64,000 nucleotides of DNA from Anaerobaca sp035448545 (GTDB taxonomy: Bacteria; Planctomycetota; Phycisphaerae; Sedimentisphaerales; Anaerobacaceae): contig DAOTJE010000018.1 of the NCBI GenBank assembly GCA_035448545.1, forward strand, positions 1 to 64,000. Direction: 5' to 3'. The translations under genes were made by a program, and so were the position numbers. The notes beneath the pieces are model-generated. The model had not been told where the DNA came from. It did not search any database and saw only the letters and a list, made by a program, of their open reading frames with translations. Positions 6,557 through 14,571 of this stretch are shown here, piece by piece (positions within the stretch are counted from its first letter, which is position 1; each line of letters starts with the position of its first letter).

Positions 6557-7849
6557 ATGTGGAGCAAAGTGACGCTGACGAAGCAAAAGACGGGCCGGGA
6601 CCGAAAGCGGCCCTACGTGTGCCGGTGGTACGGCCACATTGGCGACGATGGCAAACGCCGTCGGTACGGCAAGAGCTTTCGCACCAAAGCCGAAGCCGAG
6701 CGGTTTCGTACTGAGAAGCAGCACGAACTGGATAGAGGCGGGCAGCGCGATCCGGTAAGCGGCACGACCTTGAAGCGGCTGACGGACGACTTCCTCAAGG
6801 CCAAGGCCCCGAACATCCGACCCGGAACAATGGAACTGTACCGGCTCACGATCCGGCGGCTGTTGGACTTCTTTGGCGCGGGCAAGGATGTCGCCACGAT
6901 CCGCAAGAGGGACGCGGACCTGTTCATGGGCCAGCAGCTTCACCACCTGGACAGCGACCGGCGGGAACTGAGCACGTGGGCACGGTCCCAAATGCTGACT
7001 CACTGCCGGTCGATCTTCAAGCAGGCGGTCCGATGGGATATGGCGACGGAGAACCCCTTCGGTGAATGTGAACGACCGAAGACCCGAACCCAGAAGTGGC
7101 ACCACATCCGCCCTGCCGAGTACCTCAGGCTCATGGAGGCTGCCCCAGACCTGCGCTGGCGGTGTCTGTATGCGGTCCTGTACACGACCGGCGTGCGGAT
7201 CGGGGAAGCCTTCTCGTTGACGTGGGGCGACATCGACTTTGACCGGGGCGAACTTCGCATTCAGAACCGGGCTGGCACCCCCACGGCTCCCCCCTTCAGC
7301 CTGAAGGCCCATGAGCGCCGGACGATCCCGTTGACGCGGCACACACTGACCCTGTTGGCTGAATATCAGGCAGAGGCCCCCGAGGGCGTCCCCCACGTCT
7401 TCCTGACGGCGGATCGGCACCAGCGGGTTCTGGCCCACTGGCACAAGCTGGGGCATGTGGACCGCAAGTGGCAGAACGAGTACATGGTGAACAACGTCAA
7501 TCGGGACTTCAAGAGCCACTGCCGGCGGGCTGGGATCACGTTTGACGGCAAGTGCTCTATCCACACCCTGAGGAAGTCCTGCGGGCAGAACTGGGCGCTG
7601 GCGGGGGTGCCGATCAAGACGTTGCAGTATCTCATGGGGCACAGCAACGAGCGGACCACCCTGCGATTCTATCAGCAGGTGGACCCGGCTTCGGCGGCTC
7701 AGGCGGTGAGCGCCACGGATCGGATGTTGGACGCGGCGGCGGCGAAGCTGGACGCGGCGACGGACCCAAAACCGGCAGCTTTTGGACGCGGAATGGACGC
7801 GGAAGCGGTTTCGGGCGTCAAATCGGAAGGCGAATCGGTGCGGCTATGA
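6557..7849 (+). CDS. int: Tyrosine integrase
   Basis: 430 aa, site-specific recombinase of the phage integrase family. An N-terminal arm-binding-like part (RPYVCRWYGHIGDDGKRRRYG) and a SAM-like core-binding domain (about residues 65-170) precede the catalytic domain. The catalytic set is complete: Arg214 in TTGVRIGEA, His336 and Arg339 in IHTLRKS, His362 in LMGHS, and Tyr372 in LRFYQQ. The C-terminal 50 residues are Ala/Asp-rich and probably disordered. The gene ends 36 bases from the 3' end of tRNA-Val, the usual arrangement when the tRNA is the attachment site. It should integrate and excise the element. Confidence 0.95.
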   Translation: MWSKVTLTKQKTGRDRKRPYVCRWYGHIGDDGKRRRYGKSFRTKAEAERFRTEKQHELDRGGQRDPVSGTTLKRLTDDFLKAKAPNIRPGTMELYRLTIRRLLDFFGAGKDVATIRKRDADLFMGQQLHHLDSDRRELSTWARSQMLTHCRSIFKQAVRWDMATENPFGECERPKTRTQKWHHIRPAEYLRLMEAAPDLRWRCLYAVLYTTGVRIGEAFSLTWGDIDFDRGELRIQNRAGTPTAPPFSLKAHERRTIPLTRHTLTLLAEYQAEAPEGVPHVFLTADRHQRVLAHWHKLGHVDRKWQNEYMVNNVNRDFKSHCRRAGITFDGKCSIHTLRKSCGQNWALAGVPIKTLQYLMGHSNERTTLRFYQQVDPASAAQAVSATDRMLDAAAAKLDAATDPKPAAFGRGMDAEAVSGVKSEGESVRL

Positions 7850-7884
7850 AGGGCAAATGCTTTATTCGCAGTGGTTTACAGAAT

Positions 7885-7906
7885 TGGGCGGTACAGGACT
7901 CGAACC
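7885..7906. other. Probable attachment site (3' end of tRNA-Val)
   Basis: The T-arm and acceptor 3' end of tRNA-Val adjoin the integrase gene, and the tRNA is intact. Tyrosine integrases commonly recombine at such a segment, leaving a direct repeat of the tRNA 3' end at the far end of the element. That copy would lie left of this window, so the call is inference. Confidence 0.5.
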
Positions 7907-7958
7907 TGTGACCCCCTGCGTGTAAGGCAGGTGCTCTAGCCGACTGAGCTAACCGCCC
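7885..7958 (-). tRNA. tRNA-Val(TAC)
   Basis: On the minus strand a full cloverleaf can be drawn: acceptor GGGCGGT/ACCGCCC, a D arm with GCTC/GAGC, an anticodon arm CCTGC/GCAGG with loop CTTACAC (anticodon TAC, valine), and a T arm with loop TTCGAGT. The discriminator is A and CCA is not encoded. Its 3' half faces the integrase. Confidence 0.95.
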
Positions 7959-7970
7959 GGTCCCGCAGGC

Positions 7971-7999
7971 AGGATATTGCGTTTTGCGCCTTGCGTCAA
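7971..7999 (-). promoter_or_regulatory. Promoter of tRNA-Val
   Basis: On the minus strand TTGACG (7999-7994) is 17 bases from TATCCT (7976-7971). Transcription would begin near 7964, about six bases before the tRNA 5' end. The -35 box overlaps that of the divergent promoter for the nitroreductase. Confidence 0.65.
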
Positions 8000-8019
8000 G
8001 CGAGCGATGCCTTTATAAT
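7991..8019 (+). promoter_or_regulatory. Sigma-70-type promoter of the nitroreductase gene
   Basis: TTGCGT at 7991-7996, a 17-base spacer, and a consensus TATAAT at 8014-8019. The leader to the ATG at 8079 would be about 53 bases. It shares three bases of its -35 box with the opposing tRNA-Val promoter. Confidence 0.7.
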
Positions 8020-8078
8020 GTTTCATTTTCGCGACCCAATGCTCATGCGCGGATCACAGGATCAAGAAAGGCTGAAAG

Positions 8079-8591
8079 ATGGACGTCTCTGAGGCAATTC
8101 GCCGGCGTTATTCCTGTCGCAGCTACGCCGACAAGCCAATCGAGAAGAAGCAGTTGGACATGATACTGGAGGCTGCCCGGCATGCGCCATCGGCCAAGAA
8201 CCTCCAGGATTGGCGGTTCGTGGTGGTAACCGACAAGGCTACGAAGAGGAAGCTCGCGGTGGCAGCCAACGGCCAGACCTTCATCGAGAACGCCGGCGCG
8301 ATCATCGTCGCATGCACGGTCAGCGACCATGTCATGCGTTGCGGCCAAGCGATCGGCCCGATCGACGTGGCCATCGCCATCGAGCACATGTGCTTGCAGG
8401 CCACGGAGTTAGGTCTTGGCACCTGTTGGATCGGCTCGTTCTATCCGGATAAAGTCCGCCCGATTGTCGAGATACCGCAGCAGGTCCAGATAATCGAGCT
8501 TCTGGCTCTGGGCCATCCGGCCGATTCGCCGAAGGAGCACCGCCGGGAGCCGATCGAATCCATCGTCTGTTTCGAGAAATGGTGCTTCTGA
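8079..8591 (+). CDS. Nitroreductase family FMN oxidoreductase
   Basis: 170 aa. The N-terminus has the nitroreductase signature AIRRRYSCRSYADKPI, with the Arg and Ser residues that hold the FMN phosphate, then a helix ILEAARHAPSAKNLQDWRF and, near residue 112, ELGLGTCWIGSF before the last strand ELLALGHP. These proteins are FMN-dependent dimers that use NAD(P)H to reduce nitro compounds, quinones or flavins in the cytoplasm; the physiological substrate cannot be told from sequence. The size fits the short family forms. It is a single gene with its own promoter, and the weak site AAAGGCTGAAAG precedes the ATG. Confidence 0.85.
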   Translation: MDVSEAIRRRYSCRSYADKPIEKKQLDMILEAARHAPSAKNLQDWRFVVVTDKATKRKLAVAANGQTFIENAGAIIVACTVSDHVMRCGQAIGPIDVAIAIEHMCLQATELGLGTCWIGSFYPDKVRPIVEIPQQVQIIELLALGHPADSPKEHRREPIESIVCFEKWCF

Positions 8592-8631
8592 CAGTGCTTA
8601 ACTGATCTTTGAAAGGACACTTAAGAAAACA

Positions 8632-8659
8632 TTGACATCTGGCCGATCCTGTCTAAGAT
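8632..8659 (+). promoter_or_regulatory. Near-consensus promoter of tRNA-Ala
   Basis: A perfect TTGACA at 8632-8637, a 16-base spacer, and TAAGAT at 8654-8659. Transcription would start about eight to ten bases before the tRNA. Confidence 0.75.
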
Positions 8660-8675
8660 GAAATGAACCGAACAC

Positions 8676-8746
8676 GGGGACGTGGTGTAACGGGAGCACG
8701 CCGCGGTCGCATCGCGGAAATGAGGGTTCGATTCCCTTCGTCTCCA
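8676..8746 (+). tRNA. tRNA-Ala(CGC), atypical body
   Basis: A 71-base cloverleaf: acceptor GGGGACG/CGTCTCC, D arm GTGT/GCAC with loop AACGGGA, anticodon arm CCGCG/CGCGG with loop GTCGCAT, a four-base variable loop, and T arm GAGGG/CCCTT with loop TTCGATT. The anticodon is CGC, reading the alanine codon GCG. The acceptor carries G3-U70 and discriminator A73, the classical alanine identity elements, which supports the assignment. Base 32 is an unusual G. CCA is not encoded. Confidence 0.8.
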
Positions 8747-9161
8747 ATCCCTTGTCTCGTAAGCACTTGCGAAAAATCGCCACCCTGCGTGACGCCCTGA
8801 ATGTACCCATTGCGTGAGTGGCCCTACCGGCAGGTTGCGGGGAGGATGTCCCGTTCTCAAGATGCCTTGGTGTCCACGGCCAGGGTGCACGTCAGAGGCT
8901 TCCGGACGAGTTGCCGTACTTGTGCGCGCGTTCGGAATTCGTGAAGTGGTACCGCCCCCGGACATCGGGCAGACCTGCACAGAGCCCCTTGGAGGCACGG
9001 TTTCCACGACAGCACAGGAAGGGCCCGGCGGCAGGGCGGTTCCCTGGTGGTTTCTGCGGGCAAGAGCGATAGAATGGCGACGCGGAATGGGAGAGACAGG
9101 CGTAGCAGAGCAGGACAGGAGTTTGTATGAGGATCTTCGGCACGAAGGTGGCGGCGGTTTG
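8747..9161 (+). other. Intergenic stretch before the ABC exporter
   Basis: The frame of the ABC ATPase is open upstream to 8814, but the translation before 9162 shows no ATPase homology or domain, and I treat it as non-coding leader. I see no clear promoter, RNA gene or repeat apart from a weak -10-like TAGAAT near 9068. Confidence 0.45.
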
Positions 9162-10088
9162 ATGGCGGTGATCAGTGCCCACAACGTCAGCAAGAGTTTC
9201 GGCAGGCTGCGTGCGGTCTGCGAGCTGAGCTTCGCGGTGGAGGCGGGCAGTTGCTTCGGTCTGCTCGGACCCAACGGGGCGGGCAAGACCACGATGATGA
9301 AGATGATCTACGGGACCGCCGCACGCGACCGCAACGACGGCGGCACGATCGAGGTCTTCGGCTTCGACCCCGCTCGCGATGAGCTGTCGATCAAGTACCT
9401 CTCGGGCGTCGTGCCCCAGGAGAACAACCTCGATGACGAGCTCAACGTCCTCCAGAACCTGCTGGTCTATGCGAAGTTCTATGGGCTCCCCGCTCGCGTG
9501 GCAAAGGAGCGGATCGCATCGCTGCTGGCTTTCCTGGAATTGTCGGAGAAGACCAAGGCGCGAATTCGCGAGCTTTCCGGCGGCATGAAGCGACGCCTGG
9601 TGATCGCCCGCGCGCTGCTGAACAACCCGAGGCTGTTGATCCTCGACGAGCCGACGACCGGCCTGGACCCGCAGGTGCGGCACCTGATCTGGGAGAAGCT
9701 GCGGCAGCTTCGCAGCGGCGGGACCACCATCCTGCTGACGACGCACTACATGGAGGAGGCGTTCCAGATCTGCGATCGCGTTCTGATCATGGACAAGGGC
9801 CGCAAGGTGATGGAGGACCATCCGCAGAGGCTGTTGGAGCAGAATATCGAACGGTACGTGCTGGAGATTCCGCAGGAGCAGGCAACCAAGGCCATCCATG
9901 GGCACCGGCCGCCCGAGTCGGTGCGCGTCGACCACGCGCAGGGGATGAGCCGGTTCTACTGCAATGACCTGGACCGCCTGAAGGACATCACGGACATGCT
10001 GGGCGGCCAGGCGTACTACCTGCGGCAGGCCAACCTCGAAGACGTGTTCCTCAAGGCGACGGGAAGGGGGCTCAATGAGAAGCAGTGA
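9162..10088 (+). CDS. ABC exporter ATP-binding protein (NodI-like)
   Basis: 308 aa from the ATG at 9162, where ABC homology begins (MAVISAHNVSKSFG), although the frame is open further upstream. Walker A GPNGAGKT at 36-43, signature LSGGMKRRLVIARAL, Walker B LLILDEPTTGLD, and the switch His in LLTTHYMEEA are all present. The drug/lipooligosaccharide-export subfamily (NodI, DrrA) has the same length and the segment VPQENNLDDELNVLQNLLVYA. A C-terminal domain of about 80 residues follows. It overlaps the permease gene by 14 bases, so the pair forms one exporter; the cargo is unknown. Confidence 0.9.
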   Translation: MAVISAHNVSKSFGRLRAVCELSFAVEAGSCFGLLGPNGAGKTTMMKMIYGTAARDRNDGGTIEVFGFDPARDELSIKYLSGVVPQENNLDDELNVLQNLLVYAKFYGLPARVAKERIASLLAFLELSEKTKARIRELSGGMKRRLVIARALLNNPRLLILDEPTTGLDPQVRHLIWEKLRQLRSGGTTILLTTHYMEEAFQICDRVLIMDKGRKVMEDHPQRLLEQNIERYVLEIPQEQATKAIHGHRPPESVRVDHAQGMSRFYCNDLDRLKDITDMLGGQAYYLRQANLEDVFLKATGRGLNEKQ

Positions 10089-10866
10089 AGCGGTCCCTTA
10101 TCCGCACCTGGCGTGGCGCCTGTACAGCGTCTGGTATCGGCACATGCGCGTCTACACGAAGAACCTCGTCAGCAACGGGCTGCCGCCGTTCCTGGAGCCG
10201 CTGCTGTTCCTGGCGGGGGTGGGCTTGGGCCTGAGCCGGTACATCACCGAATCGATGGAGGGGATGAGCTACATCACGTTCCTGGGGACGGGACTGCTGG
10301 TGACCACGGCGATGTTCACGGCGTCATTCGAATGCACGTACGCGACCTTCATCCGTCTGGAGTTCGACAAGGTTTACGACGGGATGCTGGCGGCCCCGAT
10401 CACGGTCAACAACCTGATCGTTGGGGAGATTCTCTGGGCGGGGACCAAGGGCCTGTTCTTCTCGTTCGCGGTGCTGTGCATCCTAACGCCATTCGGGATC
10501 GTGCGGCTTCCGCAGGCGTTGCTGGCGCCGCTGGTGGGCTTCCTGACGGGCGTGATGTTCGCGTCAATGTCGCTGCTGGTGACCTCGTTCGTCAAGACGA
10601 TCAATCATTTCAATTTCTATATGACGGGATTCCTATCGCCGATGTTCTTCTTCTCGGGGGTGGTGTTTCCCGTGAGCAACCTGCCCAGGCCGGTGCAATT
10701 CGCGGCCCAGATCGTTCCGCTGACGCATTCGGTCCGGCTGGTTCGCGCGGTGTGCCTGAGCCGCTACGATCTGACGTTGCTGGCCAACCTCGCGTACATC
10801 CTCGTCTTCGTCGCGGTCTTCGGCACCCTGGCGGTCAGACGTCTGCGCCGCCGGCTGGTGAGCTGA
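10075..10866 (+). CDS. ABC-2 permease (NodJ-like)
   Basis: 263 aa with six predicted membrane segments, beginning around FLEPLLFLAGVGLGL and ending with NLAYILVFVAVFGTLAV, and a basic tail RRLRRRLVS. The pattern TGLLVTTAMFTASFECTYATF, PITVNNLIVGEILWAGTKG and FFFSGVVFPVSNLP is that of the NodJ/DrrB branch of ABC-2 permeases. It starts within the ATPase gene. It should form the inner-membrane channel with the ATPase and probably exports a lipid-linked sugar or small hydrophobic compound. It ends only six bases from the convergent gene at 10873. Confidence 0.9.
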   Translation: MRSSEAVPYPHLAWRLYSVWYRHMRVYTKNLVSNGLPPFLEPLLFLAGVGLGLSRYITESMEGMSYITFLGTGLLVTTAMFTASFECTYATFIRLEFDKVYDGMLAAPITVNNLIVGEILWAGTKGLFFSFAVLCILTPFGIVRLPQALLAPLVGFLTGVMFASMSLLVTSFVKTINHFNFYMTGFLSPMFFFSGVVFPVSNLPRPVQFAAQIVPLTHSVRLVRAVCLSRYDLTLLANLAYILVFVAVFGTLAVRRLRRRLVS

Positions 10867-10872
10867 TCCGTC

Positions 10873-11538
10873 TTAGAACCGGAAGTACAGGTTGGCCGAC
10901 AGAACCGGATAGATCTTGAACTTGTCGGCCTGGTCCTGGACATCGTCTTCCTCGCGGGCCAGGTTGGCAAGGAAGGTCGGGTCGTCCGCCAGCGGGCCGC
11001 TGGCCGACAACGCGACGTCGGGCGATCCGGTGAACGCAACGCCGAGGTCGGTGATGAAGCCCCAGCGTCGCGCCTTGCCGAACGCATTGCCCCATCCGAT
11101 GCCGACATACGGAGCCACGTCTCGGAAGCTGACCTCGCCCGACAGAGCCCCGATCTCGTCGGACGTATACGTCTCGTCGCCGATCTCGATCGTGCCGTCG
11201 TAGCGACCGGTCAGAGCGGCCTCGGTCTGGTTCAGGATAACGCCGGCACTGAGGTGGAACCTGTTCTCGAACGGATACCAGTCGACGACAAGGGGGAATG
11301 TCAGCAGGTCCAGATCGAAGTCGTACTCGACGTCCTCGACCTCACCGTCAAAGTCGAGGCCGAAGAAGCCGACGCTAAGACGGACGTTCACGTCGGGAAG
11401 CACATTGACCATCACGTCACCGCCCAGCCCGAGAGTCCCGCTCCGCGCGGCAATCGCAAGGCGTCCCGAGTCGCTCGATAAGGCCAAGCCGGTCCATGAC
11501 AAGAAACAGAAGGCGGCGAGAATGATCGGTCGTTTCAT
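10873..11538 (-). CDS. Probable outer-membrane beta-barrel protein
   Basis: 221 aa. I start at the ATG at 11538 (MKRPIILAAFCFLSW), preceded by AAGGATT, rather than at 11565. The first 20 or so residues are a signal peptide ending near GLALS. The mature part alternates polar and hydrophobic residues in short strands (NVLPDVNVRLSVGFFGLDF, LLTFPLVVDWYPF, FHLSAGVILN, VAPYVGIGWGN) and ends in NLYFRF with a terminal Phe, the signal for outer-membrane barrel insertion. It resembles small OmpW/OMP_b-brl barrels. Ligand unknown. Acidic loops (GEVEDVEYDFDLD) are noticeable. Confidence 0.7.
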   Translation of the reverse strand: MKRPIILAAFCFLSWTGLALSSDSGRLAIAARSGTLGLGGDVMVNVLPDVNVRLSVGFFGLDFDGEVEDVEYDFDLDLLTFPLVVDWYPFENRFHLSAGVILNQTEAALTGRYDGTIEIGDETYTSDEIGALSGEVSFRDVAPYVGIGWGNAFGKARRWGFITDLGVAFTGSPDVALSASGPLADDPTFLANLAREEDDVQDQADKFKIYPVLSANLYFRF

Positions 11539-11738
11539 GCGTCTAATCCTTGAGAACAGCATCACTCGTTGGCCCCCGTGAGGGTCTGCCGACGCCAGAG
11601 CGCGGTTGTGCCCTTACAGTATTATCGGCTGGCGCGGCTCGGGCCTTCAGCAATAACCGATGGTCCCTTCGACTTCGGCCTGCATTTTTCGCCCGGGTAT
11701 GCTAAGATACGGGCAGAAGTCTTGAGGAATCCAACGCT

Positions 11739-12215
11739 ATGGCAAAAATCGTTCTATCGGCCGACGAGCTTTTCGATATCCTGCACGCCAATGAGCTGAT
11801 ACCGGACCAGGTCACGGAGATCGACACAGAGGGCGAGGAAATCAAGCTGAAAGTAAAGACCTCCTGGCCCGTGCTCAAATCGATTCGGGTGAGCGTGCGA
11901 TTCGCCGGCTTCGACGACGGTCACATCGCGTTCGAGCTGGTGACCAACCGGCTGATCGACGCTTTCGACTGGCTCGTGGAGAAGATGGTGGAATCGCTGC
12001 GCCTGGACGATCACGGCGGCCGATGGGAATATCCCACGCTTTACGTGGACGTCAACCGGATCGTCCGGGGTTGGATTCGCGGCGTCGATATCGACGAGAT
12101 GACCTTCGCGGACGGCCATTTCCATATTACGACGAAGCATCCATCCCGCAAGAAACCGCCGGCGGACGCCCTGTCCGACACGGACGCCGGCGCCTCCTGT
12201 CTGCCGTCGTCGTGA
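11739..12215 (+). CDS. Hypothetical protein (158 aa)
   Basis: ATG at 11739 follows TTGAGGAA at a suitable distance. The product is a soluble alpha/beta protein: ILSADELFDILHANELIP, a beta-rich middle (EEIKLKVKTSWPVLKSIRVS, GHIAFELVTN), a helix DAFDWLVEKMVESL, and a strand TLYVDVNRIV. The last 25 residues are low complexity. No enzyme motif, signal peptide or membrane segment. I do not recognise the family. An imperfect hairpin at 12254-12290 follows the stop. Confidence 0.65.
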   Translation: MAKIVLSADELFDILHANELIPDQVTEIDTEGEEIKLKVKTSWPVLKSIRVSVRFAGFDDGHIAFELVTNRLIDAFDWLVEKMVESLRLDDHGGRWEYPTLYVDVNRIVRGWIRGVDIDEMTFADGHFHITTKHPSRKKPPADALSDTDAGASCLPSS

Positions 12216-12253
12216 CCTGCCCTCGGGTTGTTCGCTCGGCGCGATCGTGACAA

Positions 12254-12290
12254 ATGAGAAGGGCGGACCCCGTCGGATCCGCCTCTTCAT
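12254..12290 (+). terminator. Terminator-like hairpin after the 158-aa gene
   Basis: Left arm ATGAGAAGGGCGGA and right arm TCCGCCTCTTCAT pair with one bulge around a ten-base loop, about 40 bases after the stop. There is no T-run, so Rho-independent termination is doubtful. Confidence 0.3.
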
Positions 12291-12486
12291 GGTAAAGGCC
12301 AATTGCTCGGGGAATGCCCGACGCCGTCGGGAGCGGGTCGGGCCCCTGTAGACATTTGGCTTAAGGCCTGCTATCGATTCGACCTCGGGACGTCTTCCGA
12401 AGCGGCGAACCTGAAGTTCAGATGGCCGATCCGGCAACGACCGGATTCTGTTACTTTCTGCCTGCCCGCGAAGGGGTGATGGCACT

Positions 12487-12526
12487 GGATTGGCGTCAGA
12501 GGGGTCGAAGCCTCTGACGCCAATCC
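12487..12526. repeat. Perfect 16-bp inverted repeat
   Basis: GGATTGGCGTCAGAGG at 12487-12502 is the exact complement of 12511-12526, with the 8-base loop GGTCGAAG. No T-run on either side. A perfect stem this long is unlikely by chance. Confidence 0.75.
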
Positions 12527-13274
12527 GCGCGGATCGCTCAGCATTCCGTAGCCGATCGACCCAATTCGACGCGAGCGTCATGAAACAGGAAAGGAAGATG
12601 TCGATTGCTGTCTTGTGGGGACAGCCCTCGTGAGTTGCGGTCCCGGCACCACGCGCGGTCGCGCTGATGCCTCTTCATCATCCGTTTTGCCTGGCACCTT
12701 ACGTCCATCCTTCGGCGCGTCCTCCCCGCGTATCGTATCCGTCCCGCCCGCCGACAGCGGGCGGCCGAGACCTGTGGCGTGTCGTGATGACGAGGCGCAA
12801 CCACAGCCCGATCGGCCGGCGTTTGCCCGCCAGGATTCTGCGACAGTCCCGCCCACCCACGGCGCCATGGGCGTGGATGCAGATTGGCCAGAACGGAACC
12901 CGGCTCAGTCGCGTGCGGTCCCCCCGTCACGACCCCCATGGTACATGCAGACACAGACACGACTTCGTCTGTGCCCCTGACCCATTCACGTAGTCCGTTA
13001 CATGCTCCCTGCGAAACCACGTCCGTGTTTCTCCTTGAGGCGACCGAGGGCGTACCGCAGGAACGCCGGACGATCGCGGTGCGACGCATACTCCGGATGC
13101 GTCTTCCTCCATGCGTAGACCACCTTCCCAGTTGGTGGCTTTTGGCGGGGCCCTCCTCCTATGAGGGAACGCCAGTGTGGGCCGGTATACCACCGACCTG
13201 CCCGTCTGTCAAGTGAAAACTTGCGGAAATCGCACGCGGGGGTGCGTCGAGGAGCACCTCATGGGGAGCCATCC

Positions 13275-13757
13275 TCAGCGCCGCGGCGAGGGGCGGTCGT
13301 CCGGTTTTCTAGCTGGCGCGTTCGCTCGTTTGGGGCGGTCTTTGTTGGGGATTTCTCGTATCTGAAATTTCGTGTTTCGAGGTTTGGCGGAACGCGCGGG
13401 TCTGGCGGCGTGTTTGCCCCGTTTGAGCACAATCAGGGCATTGCCGCAGATTTCGGCGGTCTTGCTGTCGGGGTGTTTCAGTCCTTCGATCAGCGCATCC
13501 TCGGCCAGCTTGCGCATGCGGCCGCGCATCTTCCGCAGGCCGTACGCGGCGGCCCCTTTCGTCCGTCGAGGAGAATCGCCGAACAGGGCCTCGGTCAGGA
13601 TCTCCAGCCCGTCCTCCTGCATCCACGACAGATTGAACGCACTCTGGCGGACGACCGAGATATTCGAGCTGTATAATTGCTCGCGCAGCTTGGCCAGAAG
13701 CTTCAGCGCCTCTTCATCCTTCTCCCGCCCGGACGGTTTTCTCTTCTCCAGCCTCAT
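13275..13757 (-). CDS. HEAT-repeat protein
   Basis: 160 aa. The ATG at 13757 has a perfect ribosome binding site AAGGAGGT at 13771-13764, six bases upstream, which decides against the longer frame. After a charged N-terminus, residues about 18-110 are two or three HEAT/PBS-lyase-like helical pairs: KLREQLYSSNISVVRQSAFN, DGLEILTEALFGDSPRRTKG, and DALIEGLKHPDSKTAEICGN. The C-terminal 45 residues are basic and disordered (RPARSAKPRNTKF, KPDDRPSPRR), suggesting nucleic-acid or ribosome contact. HEAT repeats mediate protein binding; the partner is unknown. No neighbour on the same strand. Confidence 0.7.
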   Translation of the reverse strand: MRLEKRKPSGREKDEEALKLLAKLREQLYSSNISVVRQSAFNLSWMQEDGLEILTEALFGDSPRRTKGAAAYGLRKMRGRMRKLAEDALIEGLKHPDSKTAEICGNALIVLKRGKHAARPARSAKPRNTKFQIREIPNKDRPKRANAPARKPDDRPSPRR

Positions 13758-14571
13758 AGGGCTACCTCCTTGTGGATTTGGGCAAGGAGCGTGCGACAGT
13801 CGAAGGCGCCCCGGCCTTCGTTCCCCGGCGGCATGATTCTCCCCCCGGCGCGGTCGCGGGAAATCACGGTCAAGGCAATGACCCGGACCAGCCCCCATAC
13901 CGGGCAGACGCACCATCGATCACTGTCTGCCCGCTGCCTGGATGTCAGCATCCTTGCTCGTCCTCCAGCGTAATACCCGTACGTTCCCAGTCCGCCGGTC
14001 CATCGCCATCTTCGACGAGCCCCGGCGTCCTTCAACCACTTGAGCTTCTCACGAACACAATGTACGTATGATGACGAGCCAAATGAACGTTTCGGGTATA
14101 AGCCGCACGGCCCTTCCGTCAAGAAGGCCTGGCGGATTCCTGGAGAAATCCTACGGCGTCACCTCGACGACACCTCTTTCTGCACGCGATTGTTATGCGT
14201 GTCCGGACGACTGTCAAATCAATTTTTTCGTCCTCTCCGGAGAATCCAAGTCCCGGGGCATGGGTCCGCACAACCGCGAATAAGTGCCGTCGAAACCCAT
14301 TTTTCTGTAACAAAAAAGGGCCCGCGTGCGTCTGATAGAGGTAAGCAGGACGGGGGCACGAGGACGGCGTGTGCCGGGCCGGCCGCCTGACGGGGAACGG
14401 GGCTTGGCCTGTGGACCACCGTTCCGCCGCGAGCGGGTGACTGCTTGCATCATAGTGAAACGGACCGGGCGAGGGCGAAGCCAGCGGGGCACACCCTTGA
14501 CGTGAGCCGCAAAGGGAATTAAGCTTTGGTGCGGGGGAGTCTCCACAGTCGGAACAAGGCGTGAGATACGG
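13758..14571. other. Intergenic stretch upstream of the secretion operon
   Basis: About 810 bases between the divergent HEAT-repeat gene and gspE. ORFs on both strands lack domains and good start signals. Near its right end is a promoter candidate at 14497-14525. A 10-bp palindrome TCTCCGGAGA lies near 14234. I see no RNA gene. Confidence 0.4.
14497..14525 (+). promoter_or_regulatory. Candidate promoter of the type II secretion operon
   Basis: TTGACG at 14497-14502, a 17-base spacer, and TAAGCT at 14520-14525. Transcription would start near 14532, about 40 bases before gspE. Confidence 0.5.

Larger units (their letters stand above)
12216..13274. other. Gene-poor stretch of about 1 kb with strong inverted repeats
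   Basis: Several ORFs exist here on both strands but none shows a recognisable domain, good ribosome binding site or coding-like composition. The stretch holds an imperfect hairpin at 12254-12290, a perfect 16-bp inverted repeat at 12487-12526, and an 8-bp inverted repeat CCGCCCGC/GCGGGCGG at 12744-12764 with a 5-base loop. It may be non-coding RNA, a decayed gene, or simple spacer. Confidence 0.4.

Noticed and set aside
12538..13089. Minus-strand frame of 183 codons in the gene-poor stretch
   Set aside because: Arg/Cys-rich, no domain, no ribosome binding site, and other frames are equally open.
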